DNA of 35,432 bases from an uncultured Eubacteriales bacterium (lineage in GTDB: Bacteria; Bacillota; Clostridia; Oscillospirales; Acutalibacteraceae): contig CAKTVV010000025.1 of the NCBI GenBank assembly GCA_934630515.1, positions 1 through 35,432 of the forward strand. The letters run 5' to 3'. The position numbers were made by a program, and so were the translations under genes. Positions within the stretch are counted from its first letter, which is position 1. Every line of letters begins with the position of its first letter. The notes beneath the pieces were generated by a model. It saw nothing but the letters and a program-made list of their open reading frames with translations. It searched no databases and had not been told where the DNA came from. Positions 1 to 7,841 of this stretch are shown one piece after another.

Positions 1-512
1 ATGCAGCCATCGCAAGGGCAACGGCTCTTGATAGCAGCCTTTATACAAATTATTCTGCGGTAGAAGATTCCATTAACGCTGTTGACCGAGCGAAAAGTAA
101 AGCCCAGCAAACAGAAGTCGATGCAATGGCGAAGGCTATTGAAGATGCCATTGCTGCCCTGCAATACAAGGATGCTGATTATAGTAAGGTAGATGCAGCC
201 ATTGCCAAAGCAAATGCCTTGAAGAAGGATGACTACAAGGATTTCTCCGGTGTGGAAGCTGCTGTCAAGGCTGTTGTCCGTGGTAAAAATATTACGGAGC
301 AATCCGAAGTAGACAAGATGGCAAAGACTATCGAAGATGCGATTGCTGCTCTTGAGAAAAAGCCTGCCAGTACCAAACCGGGAACATCCGATAAGAGTCC
401 GCAGACCGGCGATACAAGCAACCTTGCACTGTGGATTGCCCTGTTGTTCATCAGCGGCGGTGCAGCCATTGGCACAACGGTTGTAAGCAGGAAGAAAAAG
501 TACAACAGATAA
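1..512 (+). CDS. Cell-wall protein C-terminus with FIVAR-like repeats and SPQTG sorting tail (5' partial)
   Basis: The reading frame is open from base 3 and ends at TAA 510-512; the N-terminus lies outside the window. What remains is helical FIVAR-type repeats (about 60 residues each, with recurring AIEDAIAAL and AVKAVVRGKNIT motifs) followed by SPQTGD, a hydrophobic segment and a basic tail (SRKKKYNR). That tail is the layout of a sortase substrate, so the protein is probably linked covalently to the cell wall. FIVAR repeats act as stalks or as sugar/matrix-binding modules in Gram-positive surface proteins. The gene lies 34 bp upstream of a second protein with an almost identical C-terminus and is probably co-transcribed with it. 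The sorting-tail call is strong; the ligand is unknown. Confidence 0.85.
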   Translation, partial: AAIARATALDSSLYTNYSAVEDSINAVDRAKSKAQQTEVDAMAKAIEDAIAALQYKDADYSKVDAAIAKANALKKDDYKDFSGVEAAVKAVVRGKNITEQSEVDKMAKTIEDAIAALEKKPASTKPGTSDKSPQTGDTSNLALWIALLFISGGAAIGTTVVSRKKKYNR

Positions 513-546
513 TTGAATAGCGTTCCCTTATTTTGGAGGAATAAAA

Positions 547-2406
547 ATGAAGAAGAAACTTCTAAGCCTTCTGCTTGCGTTGTGCCTTGTGATGGCACTT
601 GTTCCGATGACAGCGTTTGCAGAGGATGCACAGAACATAAATGTCTGGGATGGCAGTACAGCGGCAGCGTTCGCAGGTGGAACAGGTACCGCAGAGGATC
701 CTTATCAGATCGCTAACGGAGCACAGCTTGCATATCTTGCAAGCTCTGTGAATAGCGGAGAAACCTACGAAGAGAAGAACTTTGTTTTGACGGCCAACAT
801 AGACCTGAACGGGCTGCCTTGGACACCGATTGCAAATTCTTTTTCTGATGCACTGTTGGGAGGTTTGGATTATCGCGTCTTCGCCGGTAATTTTGATGGT
901 AACGGATATACCATCTCTAACGTTTCCATTGGGTCAGAGACCGCGCCGCTAGAAGCGGATGTGTTAGGGTTGTTTGGTGCAACAGAGGGAAAAATCAGCA
1001 ACTTGAATCTGGATACTGTTTCTATCCACGGTGTAGCAAAGATTGCTTCGATAGGTGCTGTCGTCGGATTTGCCGGCGGTCTGGTTGGTTATTCAGGTGG
1101 ATCCATTGAAAATTGTCATGTGACAGGTTTGACGATGGATATGAGCGCACCGAGCAACGTTTATGCTGCTGCATACTGGGTCGGCGGGCTTGTAGGTGCA
1201 CTGGATGGAACGCAGCTCATCAACGAGTGCAGTGTATCCGGCAGCATTACGGAAAAAGCCGGCAAGGGGTCTATCGGCGGACTGATCGGTGAATTGGGAA
1301 AAGCAGCGAAAATCACATACAGCAGATCAAATGTAACGGTAAATGTGAAGGCAGATTCCCGTGGCGGTGCGGATGTCGGCGGATTTATCGGCAAAGGAAA
1401 CGGCAAAACAGATGCAGAAACGGTTATTCGAAATTGTTACGCCACGGGCAATGTTACCGGCGGCGCATATACAGGCGGCTTTGCCGGCGGCCTTTGGGGA
1501 CTGAATATCAAAAACTGCTATGCGAGTGGCAATGTATCACAGGCTGCGGCTGCTATGGCCTCTTTTGTAGGTACCGATGCCTCTGACTCAGCGTACTATG
1601 GCTCCATTACAAATTGCTTTACAACCGGCATCGTAACAGGCCCATCAACCAATCTGTATGCTTTTGCGATGCAGGATGCGACCAAGAGGAGCGAAATAAC
1701 CAACTGCTATTTTGCTGAGGAAAACAGCAGTATTAAGAACCAGAACGAATCTGCAGCTGCAAAGCCGCAGGAAGAAATGAAAACCGAAGTTTTTGCAGCC
1801 GCACTGAATAACGGTGACAACAGTAACGGATGGTCTTTTGTGAACGGACAGGTTCTTTGCGGTGCAGAGCCGGCAGATTACAGTGCTGTGGAAACAGCGA
1901 TGGCAGCCATTCCCACTGATTTGACTGTGTATACCGACGAATCTGTTGCCGCATTGAATACGGCGGTGGACGGAGTTGTTAGGGGCAAGGCTTTTGTGAG
2001 TCAGGCTAATGTTGATGCAATGGCACAGGCTATCGAAGATGCGATTACTGCCCTGCAATACAAGGACGCTGATTACACAAAGGTCGATGCAGCCATTGCA
2101 AAAGCAAATGCACTGAGCAAGGACAACTACAAGGATTTCTCTGGTGTGGAAACCGCTGTCAAAGCTGTTGTCCGTGGTAAAAATATTACGGAGCAATCTG
2201 AAGTAGACAAGATGGCAAAGGCTATCGAAGATGCGATTGCTGCTCTTGAGAAAAAGCCTGCCAGTACCAAACCGGGAACATCCGATAAGAGTCCGCAGAC
2301 CGGCGATACAAGCAACCTTGCTTTGTGGATTGCCCTGCTGTTCATCAGCGGCAGTGCAGCCATCGGCACAACGGTTGTAAGCAGAAGAAAAAAGTATAGC
2401 AGATAA
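547..2406 (+). CDS. Secreted cell-wall protein: GLUG-like repeats, FIVAR repeats, SPQTG sorting tail
   Basis: 619 residues. It starts with a lipid-rich signal peptide (MKKKLLSLLLALCLVMALVP, cleavage after AFA). The ATG at 547 follows a TTGGAGGA ribosome site. Residues about 45-340 have glycine-rich GLUG-like repeats (GGLVGYSGGSIENCHVTG and relatives), a beta-helix-type module of surface adhesins and IgA-protease-like proteins. Residues about 440-575 are FIVAR-type helical repeats. The protein ends in SPQTGD, a transmembrane stretch and SRRKKYSR. It is therefore a sortase-anchored surface protein, probably adhesive. Its last 130 codons nearly match those of the upstream gene, which indicates tandem duplication or gene conversion. 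No catalytic motif is visible. Confidence 0.85.
   Translation: MKKKLLSLLLALCLVMALVPMTAFAEDAQNINVWDGSTAAAFAGGTGTAEDPYQIANGAQLAYLASSVNSGETYEEKNFVLTANIDLNGLPWTPIANSFSDALLGGLDYRVFAGNFDGNGYTISNVSIGSETAPLEADVLGLFGATEGKISNLNLDTVSIHGVAKIASIGAVVGFAGGLVGYSGGSIENCHVTGLTMDMSAPSNVYAAAYWVGGLVGALDGTQLINECSVSGSITEKAGKGSIGGLIGELGKAAKITYSRSNVTVNVKADSRGGADVGGFIGKGNGKTDAETVIRNCYATGNVTGGAYTGGFAGGLWGLNIKNCYASGNVSQAAAAMASFVGTDASDSAYYGSITNCFTTGIVTGPSTNLYAFAMQDATKRSEITNCYFAEENSSIKNQNESAAAKPQEEMKTEVFAAALNNGDNSNGWSFVNGQVLCGAEPADYSAVETAMAAIPTDLTVYTDESVAALNTAVDGVVRGKAFVSQANVDAMAQAIEDAITALQYKDADYTKVDAAIAKANALSKDNYKDFSGVETAVKAVVRGKNITEQSEVDKMAKAIEDAIAALEKKPASTKPGTSDKSPQTGDTSNLALWIALLFISGSAAIGTTVVSRRKKYSR
2017..2406 (+). 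repeat. 390-bp direct repeat of 123-512 (paralogue 3' ends)
   Basis: Bases 123-512 and 2017-2406 align without gaps at an offset of 1894. The last 300 bases differ at only a few positions, while the first 80 differ more. The two copies encode the shared FIVAR unit, the SPQTG tail and the stop codon. Confidence 0.85.
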
Positions 2407-2423
2407 CTGAATCATCGATCTAT

Positions 2424-2453
2424 AAGGCGGCTACCGTTTTTGGTAGCCGCCTT
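2424..2453 (+). terminator. Hairpin terminator after the cell-wall gene pair
   Basis: A perfect 12-bp stem, AAGGCGGCTACC paired with GGTAGCCGCCTT around the loop GTTTTT, starts 18 bases after the stop codon at 2406. The following AAATTAT is not a strong U-run, so termination may be only moderate. Confidence 0.65.
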
Positions 2454-2522
2454 AAATTATGTAAAGAAGAACATAATAAACATTACGCATAAAGATACTG
2501 AAGATTTTCTAAAGGAAAAAAA

Positions 2523-2754
2523 CTAGAGAAGGAATTTGCGGGATATTCTGATGACTTTATTAAAAAGTATCTAGATGCGGAATTGTCCAATTACATGATG
2601 AGAGAATGGTTGAATAGTTTGAAAGAAACGGCAGAGATCCACTATATTGGCTGGAAACCTGATCACGAATCGAAGAATTAAAAGAGCTGTTTGAAATATT
2701 GAATATGAATACAGGATGATTCAAGAATTATATCCTCCTCTCGAGTTTCCGTAA
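2523..2754 (+). pseudogene. Decayed gene remnant with two frameshifts, family not recognised
   Basis: Three consecutive frames give coherent, acidic, helical protein. Bases 2523 to about 2660 read LEKEFAGYSDDFIKKYL, then a stretch ending ETAEIHYIGWKPDHE. The next frame reads IEELKELFEILN, and the third reads EYRMIQELYPPLEFP before TAA 2752-2754. There is no usable start codon in frame upstream. Two small frameshifts within 100 bp explain the breaks. It lies immediately left of the island's outer repeat, where eroded genes are common. I do not recognise the family. Confidence 0.45.
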
Positions 2755-2756
2755 GA

Positions 2757-3004
2757 ATCTGCACCGCAGAAAACAAAGAAAAGCTCTGGCTGATATTCAG
2801 CCGGAGCTAAAATTTTGATGCTGTTTTAATGATGGTGCAGACGGAACGGTTGTCACCGGATGCCGGCGGATGCGAAATTCGCCCCGTTTTTGCGCATCAA
2901 AATGTGGCAAGACAGACGTGCGCCGTCCTCGAAAACGCAAAGAAAAAGCCCTGAAACCCAGCGGTTTCAAGGCTTTTCCGGTGGCAGGGGCAGAAGGGCT
3001 CGAA
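2757..3004. repeat. Island-end direct repeat, copy 1 (left boundary)
   Basis: About 248 bp that match 14615-14845 along nearly the whole length and match 12540-12718 over the left three quarters. Shared landmarks in order are ACCGCAGAAAACAAAGAAA, a CTCCGGCTG/CAGCCGGAG-type hairpin, TTTTGATGCTGTTTT, CGCCCCGTTTTTGCGCATC and a TGAAACC/GGTTTCA hairpin. At its right end is a copy of the tRNA-Trp 3' end. All copies are in the same orientation. Confidence 0.85.
2982..3004 (-). other. Displaced tRNA-Trp 3' end (attachment-site remnant)
   Basis: Bases 2982-3004 are identical to 14823-14845, the CCA end, acceptor strand and half of the T arm of the intact tRNA-Trp. The match stops abruptly at 3005. 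Integrases that use tRNA genes recombine inside the 3' half, restoring the gene on one side and leaving the displaced 3' end on the other. This is therefore the far-end attachment remnant of an element inserted at the tRNA-Trp gene. Confidence 0.75.
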
Positions 3005-3071
3005 GTTGCTTCGCAACCCCTCTTGCGGTGCCCGAAAAAATCTTCGGGCTGCCGCTTTTCCTCGATTTTTT

Positions 3072-3344
3072 CGACCGCTGCGCCGACCCCTGCTCGCTGT
3101 ATCCGCCACCGGCGGCGCTCGCAGGCTCCCCCGCTTGCGGTGCCCGAAACGGCCGATGCTCGCTTTCACTCGCGCCGTTTCGACCGCTGCGCCAACCCCT
3201 GCTCGCTGTATCCGCCACCGGCGGCGCTCGCAGGCTCCCCCGCTTGCGGTGCCCGAAACGGCCGATGCTCGCTTTCACTCGCGCCGTTTCGACCGCTGCG
3301 CCAACCCCTGCTCGCTGTATCCGCCACCGGCGGCGCTCGCAGGC
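3072..3344. repeat. 109-bp GC-rich tandem repeat, 2.5 copies
   Basis: The sequence beginning CGACCGCTGCGCC recurs at 3072, 3181 and 3290, an exact period of 109. The third copy breaks off after 3344. Each unit holds CCGCCACCGGCGGCG and GCTTGCGGTGCCCGAAAC. Long open frames cross it on both strands, but they are only a product of high GC and periodicity. None has a ribosome site or resembles a known protein. It lies just inside the attachment remnant. Confidence 0.8.
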
Positions 3345-3429
3345 GTTGCCCGGCATGCGGCTTTGGCGCGGCTGTCGGGAAAAGAAAAATCACCGGAATT
3401 CCGCCTTATCAAGGCGCTTGCCGCAAGCC

Positions 3430-3511
3430 AAAATCGTTTTTGATGCTGTATTGATGCTGTTGAGTTTTCAACTCCGGAAAAGGTCAGAATTTGCACCGGA
3501 GTAAACAAAGA
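3430..3511. repeat. Degenerate piece of the island repeat
   Basis: TTTTTGATGCTGTATTGATGCTG (3437-3459) and TTGCACCGGAGTAAACAAAGA (3491-3511) resemble landmarks of the repeat copies at 2757, 12540 and 14615, but in changed order and with changed bases. The rest of the 3345-3574 gap holds only a short CGCCTT/AAGGCG hairpin at 3402-3416 and no gene. Confidence 0.45.
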
Positions 3512-3574
3512 TAAGGATTTATGACAGCTATATATCTAAAAGCCGAGAACCGCTTTTATTGAAAGGCAAACACT

Positions 3575-3607
3575 AAGCGCGCCCACCCGGCATGAGTGAG
3601 CGCGCTT
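3575..3607 (-). terminator. Hairpin terminator at the end of the surface operon
   Basis: AAGCGCGC at 3575-3582 pairs with GCGCGCTT at 3600-3607, with a CAC/GTG extension inside. It lies 14 bases past the stop of the gene ending at 3622. On the minus strand it is followed by AGTGTTTGCCTTT. Confidence 0.6.
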
Positions 3608-3621
3608 GGTATTGTATTCCC

Positions 3622-5418
3622 TTATTGGTTTTTTTTCTTTTTCGAAGTCACGATGAGCACGACAACGCCGCCGATCGCAACCACGGCAGCCGCAGCAGCC
3701 ACGACGACCCACGGGAAGCCGCCGGTCTGCTCCGGCGCATCGGCCGGCACCGACGGCGCGATGCCGCTTGTTGGCTCGGTCGCCGGTTCGGTCGTGGTTG
3801 TGCTGCCGCCCGGTTTGCCGATGGCATACAGCCCGAGCTCCGTCAACTCCGCCGACAGCGTTTTGCTGTCGGCACCAAACTCCGCCTCTACCGGTACCGC
3901 CTGTCCGTCGCTGCCGACCTGGTATAGCACCACATCTGCGCCGTAGCCATCTGGCACGGTCAGCGTGACACGCACCTTGCCGTTTGGCTGTACATCCTCA
4001 CCGTCCCGCTTCGCGGTGATGGCATAGAGCGTGAGAACCCCGCATTTCTCCCCCAGCACATTCTTTGCGGAGGCATAAGTCGGATCGGCTTCGCTGACTT
4101 TTTCGACCCCCATCGCGGTGCCGGGGCGGAACACGCCCTCGTCAGCTTCAAATCGCGTGCCGGTATTGGCATCCTCCGCCGAGCAGGGGATGACCTCGCT
4201 GGTGGTCTCACCGCAGCGCTTGCACTTGCCCTCTCTCAGACCGGTGCTGCTGATGGTGGCCTCCTTCACGATGGTGGGATTCTCGAAATCGTGTCCCAGC
4301 GCCTTGGTGGTGCGGCTCTCCGTCGCGCCGCAGGCGGAGCATTTCCGCTCCTGGGTGCCGCCCTCGGTGCAGGTGGCCGCCTTGCTATCCGCCCAGGCGC
4401 CGAATTTGTGCCCTTTTGCTTTCAGCGTGTTGGTGGTCGTCTGCCCGCAGCGGCTGCACTTACCGGTCTCCACGCCCGTTTCCGTGCAGGTTGGCTCTTT
4501 CGTCACCTTAGGCGACGAGAAGCTGTGCCCGAGCGCGGCTATCGCCTTAGTCTCGCTGTGGCCGCATTTGCTGCAGCTGCGCGTCTCCTCGCCTTTTTCG
4601 GTGCAGGTGGGCGCCTTGGTCTGGGTCCAGCCGCCCATGGAGTGTCCGGTGGCGTTCACGGTCTGGTTTTCGGTTTTACCGCAGACGGAGCAGGTCTTGG
4701 TTGTGGTGCCGGGGGTCGTGCAGGAGGGCTGCTTGGTGATGTGCCAATCCCCCCAGGTGTGAGCGTTGGTTTTGGCGACCGTCTCGGTCTTTTTGGCGCC
4801 GCAAGCGGTGCAGGTGTATTCCTTTGTGCCGCTCTCCTTGCAGGTGGCTGCCTTGATGACCGTACCGCCGTTCCAGGTATGACCAGAGGTTTCCACATAG
4901 CCGCAGGCGGAACAGGTGCGCTGGTGCTGGCTGTCGTTCAGTTTTGTGTAGGAGCCAAAGGTGTGGTTTTTACAGGTAACCTTGACACTCACCCTGTTTT
5001 CCGCGCTGCCGACTACGGTCTTGCCGCTTTTGAGCGTGACCGATACCCGCACACTCTGCGTGGTGGCCGAGGTGGTCTTTGCCTTCAGCACAAGTTTGAA
5101 ATAATTGCCGGAAAAGTCAGTTTCATCCTTAAACGCCAGCGCCCCCAAATTGGTCGCCGTATCAAAATTGGAAAGCATCGCGCCCGTCTTGCAAAATTCG
5201 CCGGACACCACTTCAAAAGCGTCGCCGGTGTCGATCTCGACAGAACCGGATTTAGCCGTACAGCTGCCGCCGAGAGCGATCGTATAGGTTACGGTCTGTC
5301 CCTCGGTCACTTCTGTGGCCGAGGGGGTGATTTTCAACGTGATCCCGGCGGCTGCAGCCGGAAACGCAGACAGCAGCAAAAGCAGCAGCGCACACAGGGC
5401 AGAAAGGCTCTTTTTCAT
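3622..5418 (-). CDS. Membrane-anchored surface protein: cohesin-like domain plus Cys-X-X-Cys repeat stalk
   Basis: 598 residues; the ATG follows AAAGGAGG. A signal peptide ends near residue 24. Residues about 25-148 form a beta-rich domain (ITLKITPSATEVTEGQTVTY, then FEVVSGEF, FKLVLKAKT, VRVSVTLKSG) that looks like the cohesin fold; this is a fold-level impression. Residues about 150-400 carry some seven repeats of about 35 residues, each with a CxxCG pair, as in HTWxxGTVxKxATCxxxGxxxYTC. These are zinc-ribbon-like stalk modules common in gut Firmicutes. A further domain precedes a Thr/Glu/Pro linker, a transmembrane helix and KKKKNQ. It is the last gene of a leftward operon, 22 bp behind a dockerin protein, so it could be the docking anchor for it. 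Confidence 0.75.
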   Translation of the reverse strand: MKKSLSALCALLLLLLSAFPAAAAGITLKITPSATEVTEGQTVTYTIALGGSCTAKSGSVEIDTGDAFEVVSGEFCKTGAMLSNFDTATNLGALAFKDETDFSGNYFKLVLKAKTTSATTQSVRVSVTLKSGKTVVGSAENRVSVKVTCKNHTFGSYTKLNDSQHQRTCSACGYVETSGHTWNGGTVIKAATCKESGTKEYTCTACGAKKTETVAKTNAHTWGDWHITKQPSCTTPGTTTKTCSVCGKTENQTVNATGHSMGGWTQTKAPTCTEKGEETRSCSKCGHSETKAIAALGHSFSSPKVTKEPTCTETGVETGKCSRCGQTTTNTLKAKGHKFGAWADSKAATCTEGGTQERKCSACGATESRTTKALGHDFENPTIVKEATISSTGLREGKCKRCGETTSEVIPCSAEDANTGTRFEADEGVFRPGTAMGVEKVSEADPTYASAKNVLGEKCGVLTLYAITAKRDGEDVQPNGKVRVTLTVPDGYGADVVLYQVGSDGQAVPVEAEFGADSKTLSAELTELGLYAIGKPGGSTTTTEPATEPTSGIAPSVPADAPEQTGGFPWVVVAAAAAVVAIGGVVVLIVTSKKKKNQ

Positions 5419-5440
5419 TGGTTTTATCCTCCTTTATCAA

Positions 5441-7828
5441 TTACAGCGGATACTGCTCCGGGAAATAAGACGCCATCAACAAATAGATCGCATCGGCCTC
5501 CGTGATCTCTCCGTCCCCGTCGTAGTCACAGGACTGATCCAATGGATACTGCTCCGGGAAATAGGATGCCATCAGCAGATAGATTGCGTCCGCCTCCGTG
5601 ATCTCCTCGTCGCCGTCTAGATCGCCGGGAGTATAGAGGGACTGTTCGTTCGTTCTGATCGTCAGGCCTTGACTTGCCGAAGAAGAAAAGTATCGGTCGT
5701 TCTCCGCGATCCGCTGATAAAACGTATACTCTGTATCAGCGGTCAAACCGGTGAACAAACCGGTCGGCTGCCAAGCTTTACCGTCCATGCTGTATTCATA
5801 TCCCGGTTGCTCCTTGAGCAGGATGCGGTTGAACTTTTTCGATACGATCTGCGGTGCATCCGGGACGGCAGTGCATTTGCTTTTCAGCTTAACGACCAAC
5901 GCTTCGCCTACAGGCCCCGCCACGCTTTTTTCGCTTTCTGCAAGTCTTTGATAGAAACGACACAGCCCGCCGAAGGGAAGTCCGGAGAATACGGGACTTT
6001 TCTGCCATGCGCCGTCGTTACAACGGTACTCGTAGCCTGCAACAGCGCGTAAAGTCACTGTAACGCTGCTTTCGTCAGCCTTTTGGCTGCCGTCTACTGT
6101 CGGCACGGAAGGCTGCGTGGTTACGCTCGTCAGATAATAGTTGATCCCTTCGGACTTTGCGTATTTGTGTGCAGCGGAGTTTTCGGGCGTCCGTATCGTG
6201 AGGTTTTTGCATTCCTCAAAAGCATAACCGCCTATGCTTGTTACACTGGTCGGGATGGTGACGCTCGTCAGGCTCGTGCATTCGGAAAAAGCATACCTGC
6301 CTATGCTTGTCACACTGGTCGGGATGGTAACGCTCGTCAGGCTTCTGCAGTAGGAAAAAGCGGAAATGTCTATGCTCGTCACGCTGTCCGGAATGGTGAT
6401 ACCTGTCAGGCTCGTGCATCTCCCAAAAGCAAAATCGCGTATGCTCGTTACGCTGTTTGGGATGGTGATGCTCGTCAGGCTCGTGCATCCCGCAAAAGCA
6501 GCGTTGCCTATGCTCGTTACGCTGTCTGGAGTGGTGATGCTCGTCAGGCTCGTGCATTCGGAAAAAGCAGAACTGCCTATGCTTGTCACACTGGTCGGGA
6601 TGGTAACGCTCGTCAGGCTCCTGCAGTCTTCAAAAGCATAATCACCTATGCTCGTCACGCTGTCCGGAATGGTAAGGTTTTCGACCTTTTTATTATTCAA
6701 ATAAAGATCTGCCCCATTACAAAGCGGATTCGCTTTGTATCCACCAAACGCAACGCCACACCACATTTTGATGCTGGATATGTCCACACGTTTTAATTTG
6801 TCGCAGTAGGAAAAAGCATAACTGCCTATGCTTGTCACACTGGTCGGGATGGTAACGCTCGTCAGGCTCCTGCAGGCTTCAAAAGCATAATCACCTATGC
6901 TCGTCACGCTGTCCGGAATGGTAAGGTTTTCGACCTTTTTATTATTCAAATAAAGATCGGCCCCATTACAAAGCGGATTCGCATAGGCTCCACCAAACGC
7001 AATGCCACACCACATTTTGATGCTGGATATGTCCACACGTTTTAATTTGTCGCAGTGGGAAAAAGCAGAACTGCCTATGCTTGTCACACTGGTCGGGATG
7101 GTGATGCTCGTCAGGCTCCTGCAACCATCAAAAGCAGAAATGCCTATGTTCGTCACGCTGTCCGGGATGGTAACGCTCGTCAGGCTCTTGCATCCCCCAA
7201 AAGCAGCGCGGCCTATGCTCGTCACACTGGTCGGGATGGTGATGCTCGTCAGGCTCTTGCAGTCGGAAAAAGCAGAACTGCCTATGCTTGTCAAACTGGT
7301 CGGGATGGTAACGCTCGTCAGGCTCCTGCAGCCGGAAAAAGCATAATCACCTATGCTCGTCACGCTGTCCGGAATGGTGATGCTTGTAAGGCTCAAGCAG
7401 TTGCGAAAAGCATATTTACCTATGCTCGTCACACCGTCCGGGATGGTGATGCTCGTCAGCCCCGTGCAACCATCAAAAGCAGAACTGCCTATGTTCGTCA
7501 CACTGGTCGGGATGGTGATGCTCGTCAGGCTCCTGCGGCCGGAAAAAGCAAAATTACCCAAATTGGTCACACCGGATCCGATTACTACTTCGGTTATGTC
7601 TATTGACCACGGTGCGCGTTCAGAGTAACTATAATCCGCCATCGCCCCGTTTCCACTGATGGTCAGCACCGTGCCGTCCAGCGTCCAAGTGCAGTCGCCG
7701 GTGATGCCGCTTGTGGCCAAAGCGGCCGCCGCGTCAAACGAGAACGTCGCCGGGAACGACACGAACGCCATCGTCAGTGTGAGCAGCACGCTGAAAATGC
7801 GCTTTGTCCGCTGCTTTCCCTGTTTCAT
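5441..7828 (-). CDS. Secreted BspA-type leucine-rich repeat protein with C-terminal dockerin
   Basis: 795 residues; the start follows AAGGGGGT. A signal peptide ends near residue 38. Residues about 80-560 are more than a dozen 23-residue LRR_5 (BspA/TpLRR) repeats of the form SLTSITIPDSVTSIGxxAFxxC, a class used for adhesion to host or microbial surfaces. Two roughly 65-residue beta modules with YEYRCNDGAWQKSP and YEYSMDGKAWQPTG follow. The last 60 residues are two dockerin loops, GDLDGDEEITEADAIYLLM and CDYDGDGEITEADAIYLLM, with the Asp/Asn ligand pattern of type I dockerins. It has no membrane anchor of its own, so attachment probably relies on a cohesin. It lies 13 bp behind the HNH gene and 22 bp before the cohesin-like protein. 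Confidence 0.85.
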   Translation of the reverse strand: MKQGKQRTKRIFSVLLTLTMAFVSFPATFSFDAAAALATSGITGDCTWTLDGTVLTISGNGAMADYSYSERAPWSIDITEVVIGSGVTNLGNFAFSGRRSLTSITIPTSVTNIGSSAFDGCTGLTSITIPDGVTSIGKYAFRNCLSLTSITIPDSVTSIGDYAFSGCRSLTSVTIPTSLTSIGSSAFSDCKSLTSITIPTSVTSIGRAAFGGCKSLTSVTIPDSVTNIGISAFDGCRSLTSITIPTSVTSIGSSAFSHCDKLKRVDISSIKMWCGIAFGGAYANPLCNGADLYLNNKKVENLTIPDSVTSIGDYAFEACRSLTSVTIPTSVTSIGSYAFSYCDKLKRVDISSIKMWCGVAFGGYKANPLCNGADLYLNNKKVENLTIPDSVTSIGDYAFEDCRSLTSVTIPTSVTSIGSSAFSECTSLTSITTPDSVTSIGNAAFAGCTSLTSITIPNSVTSIRDFAFGRCTSLTGITIPDSVTSIDISAFSYCRSLTSVTIPTSVTSIGRYAFSECTSLTSVTIPTSVTSIGGYAFEECKNLTIRTPENSAAHKYAKSEGINYYLTSVTTQPSVPTVDGSQKADESSVTVTLRAVAGYEYRCNDGAWQKSPVFSGLPFGGLCRFYQRLAESEKSVAGPVGEALVVKLKSKCTAVPDAPQIVSKKFNRILLKEQPGYEYSMDGKAWQPTGLFTGLTADTEYTFYQRIAENDRYFSSSASQGLTIRTNEQSLYTPGDLDGDEEITEADAIYLLMASYFPEQYPLDQSCDYDGDGEITEADAIYLLMASYFPEQYPL
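6637..7115 (-). repeat. 249-bp internal duplication in the LRR gene
   Basis: Bases 6637-6885 and 6886-7115 are nearly identical at a period of 249 (83 codons). Each copy holds an unusual insert (CDKLKRVDISSIKMWCG, then NPLCNGADLYLNNKKVENL) between ordinary 69-bp LRR units. The near-identity points to recent unequal recombination. Confidence 0.75.
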
Positions 7829-7841
7829 GATCTTGACCCCC

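Noticed and set aside
2860..3508. Long overlapping frames on both strands in the GC-rich tandem repeat
   Set aside because: Low-complexity Arg/Ala/Pro products of a 109-bp repeat, no start signals and no recognisable domain.
6083..7628. Repetitive plus-strand frames and a CRISPR-like look of the LRR region
   Set aside because: The 69-bp periodicity is the codon pattern of LRR repeats on the minus strand; units have no constant-repeat/variable-spacer layout.
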